14,758 nt of DNA from an uncultured Peptococcaceae bacterium (lineage in GTDB: Bacteria > Bacillota > Peptococcia > Peptococcales > Peptococcaceae). The stretch lies in assembly GCA_938044045.1 (NCBI GenBank), contig CALIQN010000107.1, positions 1 through 14,758 of the forward strand. Reading direction: 5' to 3'. The notes below the pieces were generated by a model. The model saw nothing but the letters and a program-made list of their open reading frames with translations, ran no database searches and was not told where the DNA came from. Made by a program: the position numbers and the translations under genes. This document shows, one piece after another, positions 14,384 to 14,758 of the stretch (positions are counted from its first letter, which is position 1; each line of letters begins with the position of its first letter).

Positions 14384-14758
14384 ATGGAATTATTTGGAAT
14401 TGTTGCAGAGTTTAATCCTTTTCATAATGGACATAAAAGACTAATTGATGCTCTAAAAGATAAACATCCAGATGCTGTAGTGGCAGTGATTATGAGTGGT
14501 GCTTTTTCACAACGTGGTGAGGTATGTCTTTATGATAAATGGACACGAGCAAAATTTGCTCTACTTTGTGGCTGTGATCTTGTTTTTGAGTTACCACAAG
14601 TTTATGCCACAGCATCGCTTCAATATTTTGCTCAAGGTGCTATAAAGAGCCTTTTGGCAACTGGTGAGTTAAAAGGGTTGGCATTTGGGAGTGAGACAGG
14701 AGATGCCACCAACTTAAGAAAGTTTAGTGGTTTTTTAAGAGATGAGCCTAAAGCCTAT
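14384..14758 (+). CDS. tmcAL: TmcAL, tRNA(Met) cytidine acetate ligase (partial, 3' end outside window)
   Basis: The first 125 residues are present. TmcAL (formerly YlbM) uses acetate and ATP to make N4-acetylcytidine at the wobble position of elongator tRNA-Met, which prevents misreading of Ile codons. The N-terminus has the nucleotidyltransferase motif HxGH in AEFNPFHNGHK (H14, H17), followed by family blocks VIMSGAFSQRGE, a K-x-x-RA-type segment (KWTRAKFALLCGCD), LVFELP and AFGSETGD. AGGAGGT (14373-14379) overlaps the addA stop codon and lies 5 bases before ATG 14384, only 9 bases after addA ends, so it is almost surely in the addBA operon. Nothing is broken in the visible part; the frame is open at the window edge. 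Confidence 0.93.
   Translation, partial: MELFGIVAEFNPFHNGHKRLIDALKDKHPDAVVAVIMSGAFSQRGEVCLYDKWTRAKFALLCGCDLVFELPQVYATASLQYFAQGAIKSLLATGELKGLAFGSETGDATNLRKFSGFLRDEPKAY

Noticed and set aside
1..14758. CRISPR arrays, tRNA genes, insertion sequences, attachment sites
   Set aside because: I searched by eye for regular repeats, cloverleaf patterns, transposase or integrase motifs and terminal repeats on both strands and found none.

Overview
The window reads as chromosomal DNA of a low-GC, Gram-positive, anaerobic or microaerophilic Firmicute, most likely in the Clostridia. The evidence is AddA/AddB-type recombination instead of RecBCD, strong AGGAGG ribosome binding sites, extended -10 promoters (TGnTATAAT), a class A flavodiiron protein and an NAD(P)-dependent iron alcohol dehydrogenase. 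No phage, insertion sequence, integrase, tRNA, rRNA or CRISPR array is visible. The species cannot be named from the sequence.

Layout. (1) 1-1128: the 3' end of an unrecognised gene, a YwqG/DUF1963-like gene and a small unrecognised gene, closely packed and closed by a hairpin terminator. (2) 1172-2643: a membrane ferredoxin-like protein (NapH/NosR type) with a dyad over its -10 box, then a soluble helical protein of unknown function and a terminator. (3) 2700-5396: two single-gene units, an iron alcohol dehydrogenase and a flavodiiron protein (FprA), each with a private terminator and an 18-24 bp dyad upstream. (4) 5409-6318: a decayed patch. One small membrane-protein gene is broken by a stop codon and a frameshift, a second is broken by a frameshift, and on the minus strand lies what looks like the C-terminal stump of a cation diffusion facilitator. 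A perfect 17-bp-arm hairpin sits between the converging remnants. (5) 6530-7492: an orphan 320-residue protein. (6) 7531 to the end: a promoter driving addB-addA-tmcAL. addB and addA overlap by 8 bp and tmcAL follows after 9 bp.

How the genes fit together. AddB and AddA form the double-strand-break resection enzyme. TmcAL acetylates the wobble cytidine of elongator tRNA-Met and is probably co-transcribed with them. FprA, the alcohol dehydrogenase and the membrane ferredoxin are all redox genes suited to fermentative metabolism with oxygen or NO detoxification, but they are separate transcription units and no direct partnership is shown. I found no convincing new multi-gene system. The most unusual items are the cluster of broken genes at 5.4-6.3 kb, the dyads in front of the three redox genes, and an AddB that has lost its Walker A motif but kept its iron-sulfur cysteines and nuclease motif.
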